Source: an uncultured Mediterraneibacter sp.
GTDB taxonomy: Bacteria > Bacillota > Clostridia > Lachnospirales > Lachnospiraceae
DNA: 64,000 nt
Direction: 5' to 3'
Assembly (NCBI GenBank): GCA_934309345.1
Contig: CAKRDD010000010.1
Coordinates: 34,254-98,253, forward strand
In this document: positions 7,973 to 17,419 of the stretch, in pieces
How the letters are laid out: each line of letters begins with the position of its first letter
Numbering within the stretch: the stretch's first letter is position 1
Made by a program: the position numbers and the translations under genes
Notes under the pieces: generated by a model
Told to the model about the DNA's origin: nothing
The model's database searches: none
Seen by the model: the letters and a program-made list of their open reading frames with translations, nothing else

Positions 7973-8086
7973 TTACAGAAAAAGTATTCGACCTTTTTCG
8001 TACTTGAAATCGAATTCAAAATCTTCGCCCTCTTTTCCAGCTCTAAATGCTCCTGCTGGCTTTAAATTGTATTTGAAAAGATACAT
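7973..8086 (-). pseudogene. 37-codon frame, possible gene remnant
   Basis: In the gap between the SSB-like gene and typA the minus strand encodes 37 residues containing NLKPAGAFRAGKEGEDFEFD, which looks like folded-protein sequence rather than random translation. There is no ribosome site before its ATG (8086). It may be the 3' end of a lost gene or a very small protein. No family recognised. The remainder of the 306-bp gap holds the typA promoter. Confidence 0.3.
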
Positions 8087-8170
8087 GAAACGTCAGATGC
8101 TAACTTTTTCTTGTAAATTTCATTTTTTGTGATAAAATAATGAAGTTATGTTACAGATAAATATTTTTTG

Positions 8171-8176
8171 TATAAT
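8171..8176 (+). promoter_or_regulatory. typA -10 element
   Basis: A perfect TATAAT lies 25 bases before the typA start. No clean -35 at 17 bp was found; TTATGT at 8146-8151 would give a 19-bp spacer. Confidence 0.5.
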
Positions 8177-8195
8177 AAGGAAGAGTGTTTAGATT

Positions 8196-10025
8196 ATGAA
8201 AACAAAACGTGAAGATGTGAGAAATGTTGCAATTATCGCCCATGTTGACCATGGTAAGACAACTCTGGTTGATGAGCTTTTAAAACAGAGCGGTGTATTC
8301 CGCGAGAATCAGGAAGTAGAAGAACGTGTCATGGACTCTAATGACATTGAGCGTGAACGTGGAATTACAATCCTTTCTAAAAATACTGCCGTTCATTATA
8401 ATGGTGTTAAGATCAATATCATTGACACACCGGGACATGCTGACTTCGGTGGAGAAGTAGAACGTGTTCTTAAGATGGTAAATGGTGTTGTACTTGTTGT
8501 TGATGCATTTGAAGGTGCTATGCCTCAGACAAAATTCGTTCTGAGAAAAGCACTTGAGCTGGAACTTCCTGTTATCGTATGTATCAATAAGATTGACCGT
8601 CCGGAAGCAAGACCGGATGACGTAATTGATGAGGTACTTGAACTCTTTATCGATCTCGGTGCTTCTGATGACCAGCTTGAGTGTCCTTTTGTATACGCTT
8701 CTGCAAAGGCTGGTGTTGCCGTCCTTGATCTTTCTGATGAGAAACAGGATATGAAACCACTGTTTGAGACAATCCTTGACTACATTCCTGCTCCGGAAGG
8801 TGATCCGGAAGCTCCGACCCAGATGCTGATCAGCACGATCGACTACAATGAATATGTTGGTCGTATCGGAGTTGGTAAAGTTGAGAACGGTACAATTTCT
8901 GTAAACCAGGATATGGTTGTTGTAAACCATCATGATCCTGACAAACAACAGCGTGTAAAGATTGGTAAACTCTATGAATTCGACGGACTGAACCGTGTGG
9001 AAGTAAAAGAAGCTACGATCGGATCTATTGTCGCTGTATCCGGAATTGCAGATATTTCCATCGGAGATACTCTCTGCTCTCCTGAAAACCCGGAAGCTAT
9101 TCCGTTCCAGAAGATTTCTGAGCCAACGATCTCTATGCAGTTCATCGTAAACGACAGTCCATTCGCAGGACAGGAAGGTAAATTCGTTACATCCCGTCAT
9201 CTGCGTGACCGTCTTTTCCGTGAGCTGAACACAGATGTCAGCCTTCGTGTAGAAGAGACAGAGAATGCAGACAGCTTCAAAGTATCCGGCCGTGGTGAGC
9301 TTCACCTTTCTGTTCTTATTGAAAATATGCGTCGTGAAGGATACGAGTTTGCAGTAAGTAAAGCTGAAGTTCTGTATCACACAGATGAAAATGGCAAGAA
9401 GCTTGAGCCAATGGAGCTTGCTTATATTGATGTTCCTGATGAGTTCACAGGAGTTGTTATCGAAAAACTCGGTCAGAGAAAAGGTGAACTCCGCAACATG
9501 ACTCCGTCAAACGGTGGATATACTCGTCTCGAGTTCCTTATCCCGGCACGTGGACTGATTGGATACCGTGGAGAGTTCATGACTGATACAAAGGGAAATG
9601 GTATCATCAACACAAGCTTTGAAGGATATGCACCATACAAAGGAGATATCCAGTATCGTAAGCAGGGATCTCTGATCGCATTTGAGACTGGTGAATCCGT
9701 AACTTATGGTCTGTACAGTGCCCAGGAGCGTGGTACTCTCTTCATCGGAGCCGGTGAGAAAGTATATTCCGGTATGGTTATCGGACAGAATGGTAAAGCC
9801 GAAGACATCGAGCTGAATGTATGTAAGACAAAGCACCTGACAAACACACGTTCTTCCAGTGCAGATGAAGCTCTTCGTCTGACACCTCCGCGTGTTCTCA
9901 GCCTCGAACAGGCACTTGACTTCATTGATACAGATGAGCTCCTTGAAGTCACACCGGAAAATCTGCGTATCCGTAAGAAGATTCTGGATGCCAGAATGAG
10001 AAAGCGCAGCACGATCAATAAATAA
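8196..10025 (+). CDS. typA: Ribosome-associated GTPase TypA/BipA
   Basis: Translational GTPase that associates with ribosomes and supports assembly and stress growth. At 609 residues it has the standard length. The G1 motif AHVDHGKTT is at residues 15-23, the G2 region RGITI follows, then DTPGHADF (G3) and NKIDRPEA (G4). The C-terminal part with RGLIGYRGEF is characteristic of TypA rather than EF-G. AAGGAAG precedes the ATG. It is followed by a stem-loop and hpf on the same strand with a separate promoter. Confidence 0.97.
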   Translation: MKTKREDVRNVAIIAHVDHGKTTLVDELLKQSGVFRENQEVEERVMDSNDIERERGITILSKNTAVHYNGVKINIIDTPGHADFGGEVERVLKMVNGVVLVVDAFEGAMPQTKFVLRKALELELPVIVCINKIDRPEARPDDVIDEVLELFIDLGASDDQLECPFVYASAKAGVAVLDLSDEKQDMKPLFETILDYIPAPEGDPEAPTQMLISTIDYNEYVGRIGVGKVENGTISVNQDMVVVNHHDPDKQQRVKIGKLYEFDGLNRVEVKEATIGSIVAVSGIADISIGDTLCSPENPEAIPFQKISEPTISMQFIVNDSPFAGQEGKFVTSRHLRDRLFRELNTDVSLRVEETENADSFKVSGRGELHLSVLIENMRREGYEFAVSKAEVLYHTDENGKKLEPMELAYIDVPDEFTGVVIEKLGQRKGELRNMTPSNGGYTRLEFLIPARGLIGYRGEFMTDTKGNGIINTSFEGYAPYKGDIQYRKQGSLIAFETGESVTYGLYSAQERGTLFIGAGEKVYSGMVIGQNGKAEDIELNVCKTKHLTNTRSSSADEALRLTPPRVLSLEQALDFIDTDELLEVTPENLRIRKKILDARMRKRSTINK

Positions 10026-10089
10026 TATTCGTGTTTGAAGCTTATGCCCGCTGGCTAAAATAGCATTTATTAATTATCTGATAATTTTA

Positions 10090-10134
10090 AAATCGTCCTA
10101 AAGTTTTGAAAATTTTCATAATTTCAGGACGATT
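10090..10134 (+). terminator. Stem-loop after typA
   Basis: AAATCGTCCT pairs with AGGACGATTT across a 26-base loop that itself contains a GAAAATTTTC palindrome; a T-rich tail follows. Probable typA terminator. Confidence 0.5.
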
Positions 10135-10162
10135 TATTGTATACAGAAAATCTTTTTCATGT

Positions 10163-10168
10163 TATAAT
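10163..10168 (+). promoter_or_regulatory. hpf -10 element
   Basis: Perfect TATAAT 65 bases before the hpf start and downstream of the typA stem-loop. No convincing -35 at standard spacing. Confidence 0.45.
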
Positions 10169-10233
10169 GTATCCATGATACAGAAGCGATTCACTCATTC
10201 TTCTGTATAATTTGAACAAAGGAGTTGAGCAGC

Positions 10234-10794
10234 ATGAAATTTATTATCAGCGGAAAAAACATCGAGGTAACACCGGGATTAAAGGATGCTATCGAACAGA
10301 AATTAGGAAAACTTGAAAGGTACTTCACTCCTGAAACAGAAATCAATGTAACGCTCAGTGTAGAAAAAGGACGTCAGAAAATCGAGGTAACAATCCCAGT
10401 CAAAGGAAATATTATCCGTTCTGAGCAGACAAGCAATGATATGTATGTTTCCATTGATCTTGTAGAAGAGATCATCGAACGCCAGCTTCGCAAATATAAG
10501 AACAAACTGGTTGCTCGTAATCAGGGACACCCTACATCATATGCTTCATCAGGTAACAGCTTCAGAAAAGAATTCTTTGATTCAGAAGAAGAGACAACGG
10601 AAGACGACGAAGTCCGTATTGTTCGTACAAAGAAGTTTGGTATTAAACCAATGTTTCCAGAAGATGCCTGTGTTCAGATGGAACTTCTCGGACATAACTT
10701 CTTCGTATTCTCCAATGCAGAGACAGATGAAGTCAATGTAGTATACAAAAGAAAAGATGGTTCATTTGGTCTGATCGAACCAGAATTCTCATAG
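10234..10794 (+). CDS. hpf: Long-form ribosome hibernation promoting factor
   Basis: HPF binds the decoding region of 30S and dimerises ribosomes in stationary phase. The 186 residues fit the long form: an N-terminal RaiA/YfiA domain (MKFIISGKNIEVTPGLKDAI at its start, residues 1-100), a linker, and a C-terminal dimerisation domain from about 125 containing VRTKKFGIKPM and ending LIEPEFS. The frame opens at a TTG nine bases earlier, but ATG 10234 has AAAGGAG at good spacing. Confidence 0.96.
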   Translation: MKFIISGKNIEVTPGLKDAIEQKLGKLERYFTPETEINVTLSVEKGRQKIEVTIPVKGNIIRSEQTSNDMYVSIDLVEEIIERQLRKYKNKLVARNQGHPTSYASSGNSFRKEFFDSEEETTEDDEVRIVRTKKFGIKPMFPEDACVQMELLGHNFFVFSNAETDEVNVVYKRKDGSFGLIEPEFS

Positions 10795-10851
10795 AACATA
10801 TCTATTCAGTATAAGTAGATTTATTGAATGTTATATGACACTCACTTAAAA

Positions 10852-10893
10852 GAAACGAACCCTTGTCGGAACATCCAGACAGGGGTTCGTTTC
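10852..10893. terminator. Bidirectional terminator between hpf and yigZ
   Basis: A 15-bp stem (AAACGAACCCTTGTC against GACAGGGGTTCGTTT, with G-U pairs) lies between two convergent genes and can serve both. Confidence 0.75.
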
Positions 10894-10923
10894 TATCTTA
10901 CAAAACAACGTCTTCTATGAGAA

Positions 10924-11580
10924 TCATTCTTCATCAAAAATCTTAATTCCATCTTCTGTCCTTGCAAACCAACAGGTTGTCTCCTCATCCAGAACCACCT
11001 GGCCGTTTGTCCCTTCCATCAGTTCAGCCCGCAGGCTGCCCATCTCATCTGTCGGAACAAATACTGTCATTTCAACCTTATCTGTGTAAACAGGTTCTAG
11101 TTGATCCAGATTTCGATTTGCAATCAGATATTGGATTTTCCCCAAATCCGTATAATTTGTCTCAATCCCAAGTTTCACCCCATGAATCCTTGCAATGCTC
11201 TCACTGTTCTTCAATCCTTCGATCGTCGCTGCTGTATAAGCTCTGACCAGTCCACCTGTTCCAAGAAGCGTACCGCCAAAATATCTTGTAACAATTACAA
11301 GTACATTCGTCAGTTCTCTCCCGCGGATCACCTCCAGAATCGGTTTTCCTGCTGTTCCAGCCGGTTCCCCATCATCACTCATTCTTTCTGCCGCCGGATT
11401 CCTTCCTATAATGTAAGCCCAGCAATGATGTCTCGCATCCCAGTACTGCTTTCTTGTCTGTTCTAAAATCTCCATTGCTTCTTCTTCTGATGTGACCGGA
11501 TGCACTTCTGCGATAAATCTGGATTTTTTTTCAACAATTTCTCCATTTCCGCCCTTATATATTGTATGGTAGATTTCCAT
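10924..11580 (-). CDS. yigZ: YigZ/IMPACT family protein
   Basis: A 218-residue member of the YigZ/YvyE (UPF0029/IMPACT) family. Residues 17-120 show the N-terminal domain (KKSRFIAEVHPV; ARHHCWAYIIG; SDDGEPAGTAGKPIL), and the C-terminal DUF1949-like half follows. Biochemical role unsettled; IMPACT proteins bind translation-related factors in eukaryotes. Convergent with hpf and divergent from the PBP gene. The GGGAGA upstream of ATG 11580 supports the start. Confidence 0.92.
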   Translation of the reverse strand: MEIYHTIYKGGNGEIVEKKSRFIAEVHPVTSEEEAMEILEQTRKQYWDARHHCWAYIIGRNPAAERMSDDGEPAGTAGKPILEVIRGRELTNVLVIVTRYFGGTLLGTGGLVRAYTAATIEGLKNSESIARIHGVKLGIETNYTDLGKIQYLIANRNLDQLEPVYTDKVEMTVFVPTDEMGSLRAELMEGTNGQVVLDEETTCWFARTEDGIKIFDEE

Positions 11581-11706
11581 TTTTCAGTCTCCCATTCCTT
11601 TTTTTATTTTTACAATATTTGAAAATATTTCTTTATCTAATATATCATGCTTTTCCATATAAAACCGTATTTTTTCTTAAGATTTTCAGGAAATTTTGAA
11701 GTTTTC

Positions 11707-11736
11707 AAATTTACCTTTATTTACATCGGTAAATTT
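11707..11736. promoter_or_regulatory. Inverted repeat overlapping the PBP promoter
   Basis: Perfect 9-bp arms AAATTTACC and GGTAAATTT, separated by 12 bases, end two bases before the TATAAT at 11739-11744. Position suggests an operator, but the binding protein is unknown. Confidence 0.45.
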
Positions 11737-11738
11737 GA

Positions 11739-11744
11739 TATAAT
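11739..11744 (+). promoter_or_regulatory. -10 element of the PBP gene
   Basis: Perfect TATAAT 31 bases before the GTG start. A weak TTTACA at 11720-11725 gives only a 13-bp spacer, so the promoter may need an activator. Confidence 0.45.
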
Positions 11745-11774
11745 CATAGAAGTCAATAAAGGAGGATATTATAC

Positions 11775-14333
11775 GTGAATTACGGAAAATCGAATCTTTC
11801 TAGAAGAAAAAAGCAAATTTCTTCTAAAAAGAAAAGGAAAAAGAAGCGAGTCGGCGTACGTTTTTTCAAAGCCCTCATTATTTGTTTTCTGCTTTTGATC
11901 GTCATTGGGGCAGCCGGAGTTGGCATATATGTAAAGAAAGTGATTGACAATACACCGGAAGTCACAGCAAAGGACATTATGCCACAGGGCTATACAACGA
12001 ATATTGTCGATTCCAATGGAACTTTGCTTGAGCAACTCAAAGACTCTGATTCTAACCGTGTTTACAAGAAATATGACGAGATTTCACCATACATGGGAAA
12101 AGCTTTTGTTGCGATCGAGGACGAACGTTTCTACAAGCATAATGGTATTGATATCCAGGGAATTATCCGTGCCGGTGTCAATGGTGTTGCACATGGCTTC
12201 CATTTCACAGAAGGAGCCAGCACATTAACCCAGCAGTTAATCAAAAATAATGTATTCCCTAATTTCATCAATGAGAGTAAGTATCAGCGAATTGAACGTA
12301 AAATCCAGGAACAGTACCTTGCACTAAAGATTGAAAAAGAGATGAGTAAGGAAGAGATTCTTGAAGCATACATGAATACGATCAATTTAGGTCAGGGATG
12401 CCTCGGAGTTCAGACAGCTGCACAGCGTTACTTTAATAAAGATGCAAAAGACCTGACTCTTTCTGAATGTGCAGTTATTGCAGCAATCACCCAGAGTCCG
12501 TCGAATCTGAATCCGGTCAGCAATCCGGAGAATAATGCAAAAAGACGTGACAAAGTTCTGAAAAACATGAAGGAACAAGGCTTTATCACAAAAGAGGAAT
12601 ACGATGAGGCAATGGCTGACAATGTATATGACCGCATTTCCGAAACAGCGTCAAATACAGCCGCATCCAAACCTTACACTTATTTCATCGATGCTGTCAT
12701 CAATCAGGTGGTAGATGATCTTGTAACTGAGAAGAGTTATACAGAAACACAGGCATATAATCTGCTCTATAGCGGCGGTCTTACGATCAACGTCACACAG
12801 GATGCTGATATTCAGGCTATCTGCGATGATGAGGTTGCTAATGTGGGAGATTATCTCAATGGCAATACAGAATATGGGCTTGATTACGCACTTACTATTC
12901 ACAGGGCAGATGGTTCTTCTGAAAACTACAGTAAAGAACAGCTTGCTTCCTATATTCAGAGCGCCTGGGGATATGACACTCCACTTCTCTACGGTTCTGA
13001 AGAAGCTGCACAGGAAGCAGTTGATGCATTTAAATCAACGCTCAATATCAATGAGGCGGACGGAGACACTGTTGATGAAAGAATTGAGCTCTCACCTCAG
13101 CCACAGACTTCTGTTGTTGTGATGGATCAGTATACCGGACAGGTAAAAGCTATCGTCGGTGGACGTGGCGAAAAGAAATCCAGTCTTTCTCTAAACCGTG
13201 CCACAGATTCTGCAAGACAGCCTGGATCCTGTTTCAAGATTCTTGCTGCTTATGCACCGGCACTTAACGAAGGAAAGATCACTCTTGCAACAACAATCGA
13301 TGATGAAGAATATGAGTATAAAAACGGACAGTCCGTAAACAACTGGGATAAAAAATACATCGGTCCGACACGTGTCCGTTATGGAATCGAACATTCTATG
13401 AACGTCCTTGCCGTTAAGACATTAACCGACTATGTCGGTGAAACAGAAAGTTATGATTATCTTCTTGATTTTGGATTTACAACACTGACTGAAGATGATA
13501 AATATTCACAGGCAAAAGCTCTTGGTGGTATCACGAACGGTGTATATAATATCGAGATGACAGCTGCCTATGCAGCAATTGCCAATGGGGGAACTTACAC
13601 GAAGCCGATTCTTTACACACAGGTTCTGGATCATGATGGAAATGTTCTTCTTGATAATACAACCCCTGAGACACATGAAGTCTTAAAAGACTCCACTGCT
13701 TATCTTCTGACAAGTGCAATGGAAGACGTTGTCACTGGTGCCGGTGGAACCGGTGGTTCTGCAAGACTGAGTAACATGCCTGTTGCTGCTAAAACAGGTA
13801 CCAGTCAGGAAAGCCGTGACTTGTGGATCTCAGCATTTACACCTTATTATACAGCGTCTGTATGGGGCGGATATGATGAGCATAAGACAATGGACAGATT
13901 AAGCCAGAACTGGCATCAGAAGCTTTGGAAAAACATCATGGAACGTATCCAGGATGCAAAAGGACTTGAATACAAAGAATTTAAAATTCCATCCTCTGTC
14001 GAAGAAAAGGCTGTTTGTACTAAAACAGGACTCCTTGCCACAAGCAGTTGTCCTGCCATTACAGAATATTTCTCAAAAGACAATGCTCCGACAAAGAGCT
14101 GCAGTGGTCATTATGTTGCACCATCAAAAGACGCTGAGAACGATGATACCGAGAGTTCTGATGAAAACACACCTGCTACAGGTACTGATTCTTCCGGAAC
14201 AACATCATCACCGGATTCTTCTTCTGGTGGAACAACAACCGAACCTGCTGCTGGCGGAGACTCTGCTGGAACAACCACAGGTGATACTTCCGGCAGCACT
14301 ACTGGTGGCAACACTGGAAGTACCGCTCAATAA
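11775..14333 (+). CDS. Class A penicillin-binding protein (PBP1A type)
   Basis: Bifunctional peptidoglycan glycosyltransferase/transpeptidase, 852 residues. A very basic cytoplasmic tail (residues 1-28) leads to one membrane segment (about 29-52). The GT51 domain has EDERFYKHNG at 115-124 and EGASTLTQQ at 146-154. The transpeptidase has S485-C-F-K488, S541-M-N543 and K673-T-G675. The last about 80 residues are Thr/Ser/Gly-rich and may sit in the wall. The GTG start at 11775 has GGAGG nine bases upstream. All catalytic residues expected of the family are present. Confidence 0.96.
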   Translation: MNYGKSNLSRRKKQISSKKKRKKKRVGVRFFKALIICFLLLIVIGAAGVGIYVKKVIDNTPEVTAKDIMPQGYTTNIVDSNGTLLEQLKDSDSNRVYKKYDEISPYMGKAFVAIEDERFYKHNGIDIQGIIRAGVNGVAHGFHFTEGASTLTQQLIKNNVFPNFINESKYQRIERKIQEQYLALKIEKEMSKEEILEAYMNTINLGQGCLGVQTAAQRYFNKDAKDLTLSECAVIAAITQSPSNLNPVSNPENNAKRRDKVLKNMKEQGFITKEEYDEAMADNVYDRISETASNTAASKPYTYFIDAVINQVVDDLVTEKSYTETQAYNLLYSGGLTINVTQDADIQAICDDEVANVGDYLNGNTEYGLDYALTIHRADGSSENYSKEQLASYIQSAWGYDTPLLYGSEEAAQEAVDAFKSTLNINEADGDTVDERIELSPQPQTSVVVMDQYTGQVKAIVGGRGEKKSSLSLNRATDSARQPGSCFKILAAYAPALNEGKITLATTIDDEEYEYKNGQSVNNWDKKYIGPTRVRYGIEHSMNVLAVKTLTDYVGETESYDYLLDFGFTTLTEDDKYSQAKALGGITNGVYNIEMTAAYAAIANGGTYTKPILYTQVLDHDGNVLLDNTTPETHEVLKDSTAYLLTSAMEDVVTGAGGTGGSARLSNMPVAAKTGTSQESRDLWISAFTPYYTASVWGGYDEHKTMDRLSQNWHQKLWKNIMERIQDAKGLEYKEFKIPSSVEEKAVCTKTGLLATSSCPAITEYFSKDNAPTKSCSGHYVAPSKDAENDDTESSDENTPATGTDSSGTTSSPDSSSGGTTTEPAAGGDSAGTTTGDTSGSTTGGNTGSTAQ

Positions 14334-14360
14334 GTGAATTATACGCCGCAAGGCGCACCT

Positions 14361-14397
14361 GAAAAGGAGAGGCTATATAAAACGCCTCTCCTTTTCA
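14361..14397. terminator. Bidirectional terminator between PBP and ClC genes
   Basis: Perfect 13-bp stem GAAAAGGAGAGGC / GCCTCTCCTTTTC with a 10-base loop between two convergent genes. Confidence 0.85.
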
Positions 14398-14458
14398 TAT
14401 ACCTGTATAACTGATTGTTCTTTTCATCCTGTCCTTGTCTCTCTGACGCAGTATTCTG

Positions 14459-15769
14459 CTATCTTGTTTTACGGTTAATATATCTTGCTTTATACTTAGA
14501 ATATACAATCGTCTGATCTTTATATAAACTATAATATCCGGAAACCGCATAGCTGATCGATATCGCGATCAGATAATATGCTGCTCCTGAAAATCCAAAC
14601 AGTTCGAATGAAATCAGCATTGCCGTAATCGGACAGTTCGTCACTCCGCAGAAAAGTGCAACCATGCCGGCTGCCGCTGCTAATTCCGGTGAAAATCCGA
14701 GTATTTCGCCGGCAACACATCCAAATGTTGCACCAATACTGAATGCCGGTACAATCTCACCGCCACGGTATCCTGCCCGCATCGTAAGTGCTGTAAGTAA
14801 CATTTTCCATAAGAAATCAAGCGGTCTTGCTTCACCGTTTTCAATAGCTCTTGCGATCAATCTACTACCTGCTCCCATATAATCTTTTGTATTCAGACAT
14901 ATTGTGATCAGAATGATCACTCCTGCTGCAACTACAATTCTAATATACGGATTTTTCAGGTACTTTGTATACAACTGCCCCACTGTTTTTAACAGGATAC
15001 AGAATAGAATACTTAAAACTCCACATCCAACTGCGATCAATGCCATCTTAAGTCCCGTCTCCACAGTAAGTCCCGGGATAGAGTGTACCGGAAATGTCTC
15101 CGGATCAATCCCCATTCCTGTTGCAAACTCTGCTGCAATAATAGATGCGATCACGCACGGAAGAAGTGCTGCATAATACATTACACCCACACTCACAACT
15201 TCCATTGCAAAAACGGCCGCTGCCATTGGTGTTCCAAACACGGCTGCAAACGCTGCACTCATTCCGCACATGATCATCACATGGTGATCAAATTCATCTA
15301 AATGAGCCAGTTTTCCAAGCCAATTTCCAATACTTCCACCGAACTGGATCGACGCACCTTCTCTTCCTGCCGAGCCACCGGTAAGATGCGTCAATAATGT
15401 TGACACAAAAATCAATGGTGCTGACAGAAACGGAACGTCATCCTTTGACTTAATTGTAGCAAGTACCTGATTCGTTCCTCCGTCCTGTCTTCCTATCTTC
15501 TCATACATAAATACAATCAGAAGTCCTGCAAACGGCAAAAGCATAAAAATCCAATTGTGTGTATCCCTGTATTCCGTTGCTGCCTTGATACATCCTGCAA
15601 ATACTGCACTCGCACCGCCTACAACCAGACCTGTCAAAACAGAAAGCCCCATCCATTTCAGAAAATTCCCCGTGTTCTGTCGGATCCTTTCATAATAGTA
15701 CTTTATTACTATTTTTGTATCGTGAGAATGTTTTCGTTTTCCAATCCCCGTATTTTCTTTTTCTTCCAT
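14459..15769 (-). CDS. ClC-family chloride channel / H+ antiporter
   Basis: A 436-residue integral membrane protein of the EriC/ClC family with about ten hydrophobic segments. The selectivity and gating motifs are seen as GGSAGREGASIQFGG (containing the gating Glu of GREG) and, near the C-terminus, ALFCGVTNCPITAML. No cytoplasmic CBS domains. It probably moves chloride or another anion, perhaps for acid resistance; fluoride selectivity cannot be excluded from motifs alone. The 5' end is charged and cytoplasmic. GAGGGG lies eight bases before the ATG. Confidence 0.88.
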   Translation of the reverse strand: MEEKENTGIGKRKHSHDTKIVIKYYYERIRQNTGNFLKWMGLSVLTGLVVGGASAVFAGCIKAATEYRDTHNWIFMLLPFAGLLIVFMYEKIGRQDGGTNQVLATIKSKDDVPFLSAPLIFVSTLLTHLTGGSAGREGASIQFGGSIGNWLGKLAHLDEFDHHVMIMCGMSAAFAAVFGTPMAAAVFAMEVVSVGVMYYAALLPCVIASIIAAEFATGMGIDPETFPVHSIPGLTVETGLKMALIAVGCGVLSILFCILLKTVGQLYTKYLKNPYIRIVVAAGVIILITICLNTKDYMGAGSRLIARAIENGEARPLDFLWKMLLTALTMRAGYRGGEIVPAFSIGATFGCVAGEILGFSPELAAAAGMVALFCGVTNCPITAMLISFELFGFSGAAYYLIAISISYAVSGYYSLYKDQTIVYSKYKARYINRKTR

Positions 15770-15885
15770 TTACATTTCCCCTCTTGTATTTCTCTTTTGT
15801 TCCAAACTCTGATCACTTTCTTATGTTCAGATAGAACCCCTTGCCTTATTTATTATAAAATGATTTTCCTCACCATGCAACACAG

Positions 15886-15943
15886 AAAAAAAGGATGGTT
15901 TTCTCACGTTCAAACGTTTCTTGTTCGTTGTGTCAAACCATCC
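15886..15943 (-). terminator. Terminator after the BASS transporter gene
   Basis: On the minus strand GGATGGTTT pairs with AAACCATCC across a 34-base region with its own AAACGT/ACGTTT pairing, followed by seven T residues. Confidence 0.75.
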
Positions 15944-15991
15944 TCTAAATCAATCATTCTTTTTTATCTCTGTTTTATCATTTCATTCTTC

Positions 15992-17026
15992 TTATACCGT
16001 TTCTTCTTTTACATTCACACTCTTGGATTCTCTGCCCTCTTTGAACTTGTCATAGTACGCAAACATTCCTGCAAGAAGTGTTCCTGAAATAGAATGCCAT
16101 GTACAGGATACTGCACAGATGATTGCTGACTCCGGTGTGGAAGCAAACTGTGCTGTTGTTGTTGCAAGGTTTGTTGCAAGTCCTGCATTCTGCATACCAA
16201 CCTCAATAGAGATTGTTCTCTTCTTCGCTGTATTCATTCCTGTCAGTTTACCTGCTCCGTATCCAAGCAGATATCCAAGTCCATTATGAAGAAATACTGC
16301 CACAAAGATTACAACTCCGGACTCAAAGAACTTGCTTCCCTGAGAAGATACTACACCACCAACAACACATGCAAGTCCAAGCACTGCAATACCAGGCATG
16401 ACTTTCTGAAGTTCTTTGAATGTTTTATTTTTTCCTAACAGGTAGTTGAGTAAGAATCCTACTGCTACCGGGAAGATAACTGTTTCAATAATGGATACAA
16501 ACATTGGCAGTCCTTTGATTGAAATATGTGTACCACTTGCCAGCAGTGAAACCATAAGTGGTGTCATAACTGGTGAGAGCAGTGTTGAAACTGTTGTCAT
16601 TCCTACAGAAAATGCTACGTCTCCGCCACACAGATAAGACATAATATTAGATGACACACCACCAGGACAACATCCGACAAGGATCAGTCCCAAAGCGATT
16701 CCATCCGGAAGATTCAATGCCTTTGTCAGTGCAAATGCAAGGAATGGCATGATCAGATACTGAGCGATTGCTCCGATGCAGATATCAAACGGTCTCTGCG
16801 CAAGAATCTTAAAATCCTCTGTTGTTAATGTCAGACCCATACTAAACATGATCACTCCGATAATAATCGACTGACAGGTGAATTTATTGGATACTGGATC
16901 GACAAACAACGCATTGTTGACCCATCCCATCATTGTCGGGACAAAGAATGTAACTACTGCAATGGCGATAACAACCACTGAAGTATAATCTGATAAAAAT
17001 TTGCTGACTTTTTGTAATGCTTTCAT
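15992..17026 (-). CDS. BASS-family (bile acid:Na+ symporter fold) transporter
   Basis: A 344-residue protein with about nine to ten membrane helices. Family motifs are present: GCCPGGVSSN near residue 118, and EVGMQNAGLA near residue 278, the sodium/substrate site of BASS proteins. Bacterial BASS members move organic anions such as pantoate, keto acids or bile acids, so the family name does not prove bile acid transport. The gene is preceded by a complete T-box leader with a probable Ile specifier, which ties expression to uncharged tRNA and favours an amino-acid-related substrate such as a branched-chain precursor. GGAGG precedes the ATG. Confidence 0.87.
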   Translation of the reverse strand: MKALQKVSKFLSDYTSVVVIAIAVVTFFVPTMMGWVNNALFVDPVSNKFTCQSIIIGVIMFSMGLTLTTEDFKILAQRPFDICIGAIAQYLIMPFLAFALTKALNLPDGIALGLILVGCCPGGVSSNIMSYLCGGDVAFSVGMTTVSTLLSPVMTPLMVSLLASGTHISIKGLPMFVSIIETVIFPVAVGFLLNYLLGKNKTFKELQKVMPGIAVLGLACVVGGVVSSQGSKFFESGVVIFVAVFLHNGLGYLLGYGAGKLTGMNTAKKRTISIEVGMQNAGLATNLATTTAQFASTPESAIICAVSCTWHSISGTLLAGMFAYYDKFKEGRESKSVNVKEETV

Positions 17027-17056
17027 TACAGTACCTCCTTAAGATTCTTGTTCACC

Positions 17057-17385
17057 TAAAATTTGTATTCTTCTTGAGATATATTCAAAGAAAAAGTCCC
17101 TTTCCAGAACTCAATCTGAAAAGGGACGAATATAATCCGCGTTACCACCCTAATTCCGCAAAAACTAATTCTGCGACACTTCACATACCAACATATGCTA
17201 TCCATATAACGGTGGATCCCGGCGAGGTTTACTTGCAACACTTTCATCTGCTTTCAGCCCGCTTCTTAGAGAGGATATCCTTACCCGGTTATTGTCTGTT
17301 CACACCAGCCACAGACTCTCTGAAAATAATGACGGATACGGTTTTGTTCTCATCAACGAATTTTGGTGAACTGTATTTTGTTTAC
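17057..17385 (-). promoter_or_regulatory. T-box riboswitch, probable isoleucine specifier
   Basis: The minus strand carries the T-box sequence AGGGTGGTAACGCGG (17137-17151), a Stem I apical pattern AGAGAGTCTGTGGCTGGTG (about 17301-17319), the CCGTTAT Stem III region (about 17206-17212), and an intrinsic terminator GTCCCTTTTC..GAAAGGGAC followed by TTTTT (17091-17128). By alignment with known leaders (tyrS UAC before CUCGGAG), the triplet preceding CTCTCTAAG is ATC, read as Ile. Neighbouring frames (TAT, TCC) are possible. It controls the BASS gene by antitermination. Confidence 0.88.
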
Positions 17386-17391
17386 TCTGAC

Positions 17392-17419
17392 ATTATAGTC
17401 CTCTGAAATCAGAAATCAA
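17392..17419 (-). promoter_or_regulatory. Promoter of the T-box/BASS transcript
   Basis: On the minus strand TTGATT (17414-17419), a 16-bp spacer and TATAAT (17392-17397). Just upstream two 14-bp direct copies of TATTTTAATCTTTT (17425-17438 and 17447-17460, period 22) are AT-rich and may act as an UP element or a binding site. Confidence 0.65.

Noticed and set aside
8280..9380. Long antisense frame (366 codons) opposite typA
   Set aside because: Shadow of a strongly conserved gene; no ribosome site and composition unlike a protein. Same for the long frames opposite the fusion gene.
15992..17026. Calling the BASS protein a bile acid importer linked to the BaiA-like SDR
   Set aside because: The genes are 25 kb apart and the T-box ties the transporter to amino acid status; family name alone is not evidence.
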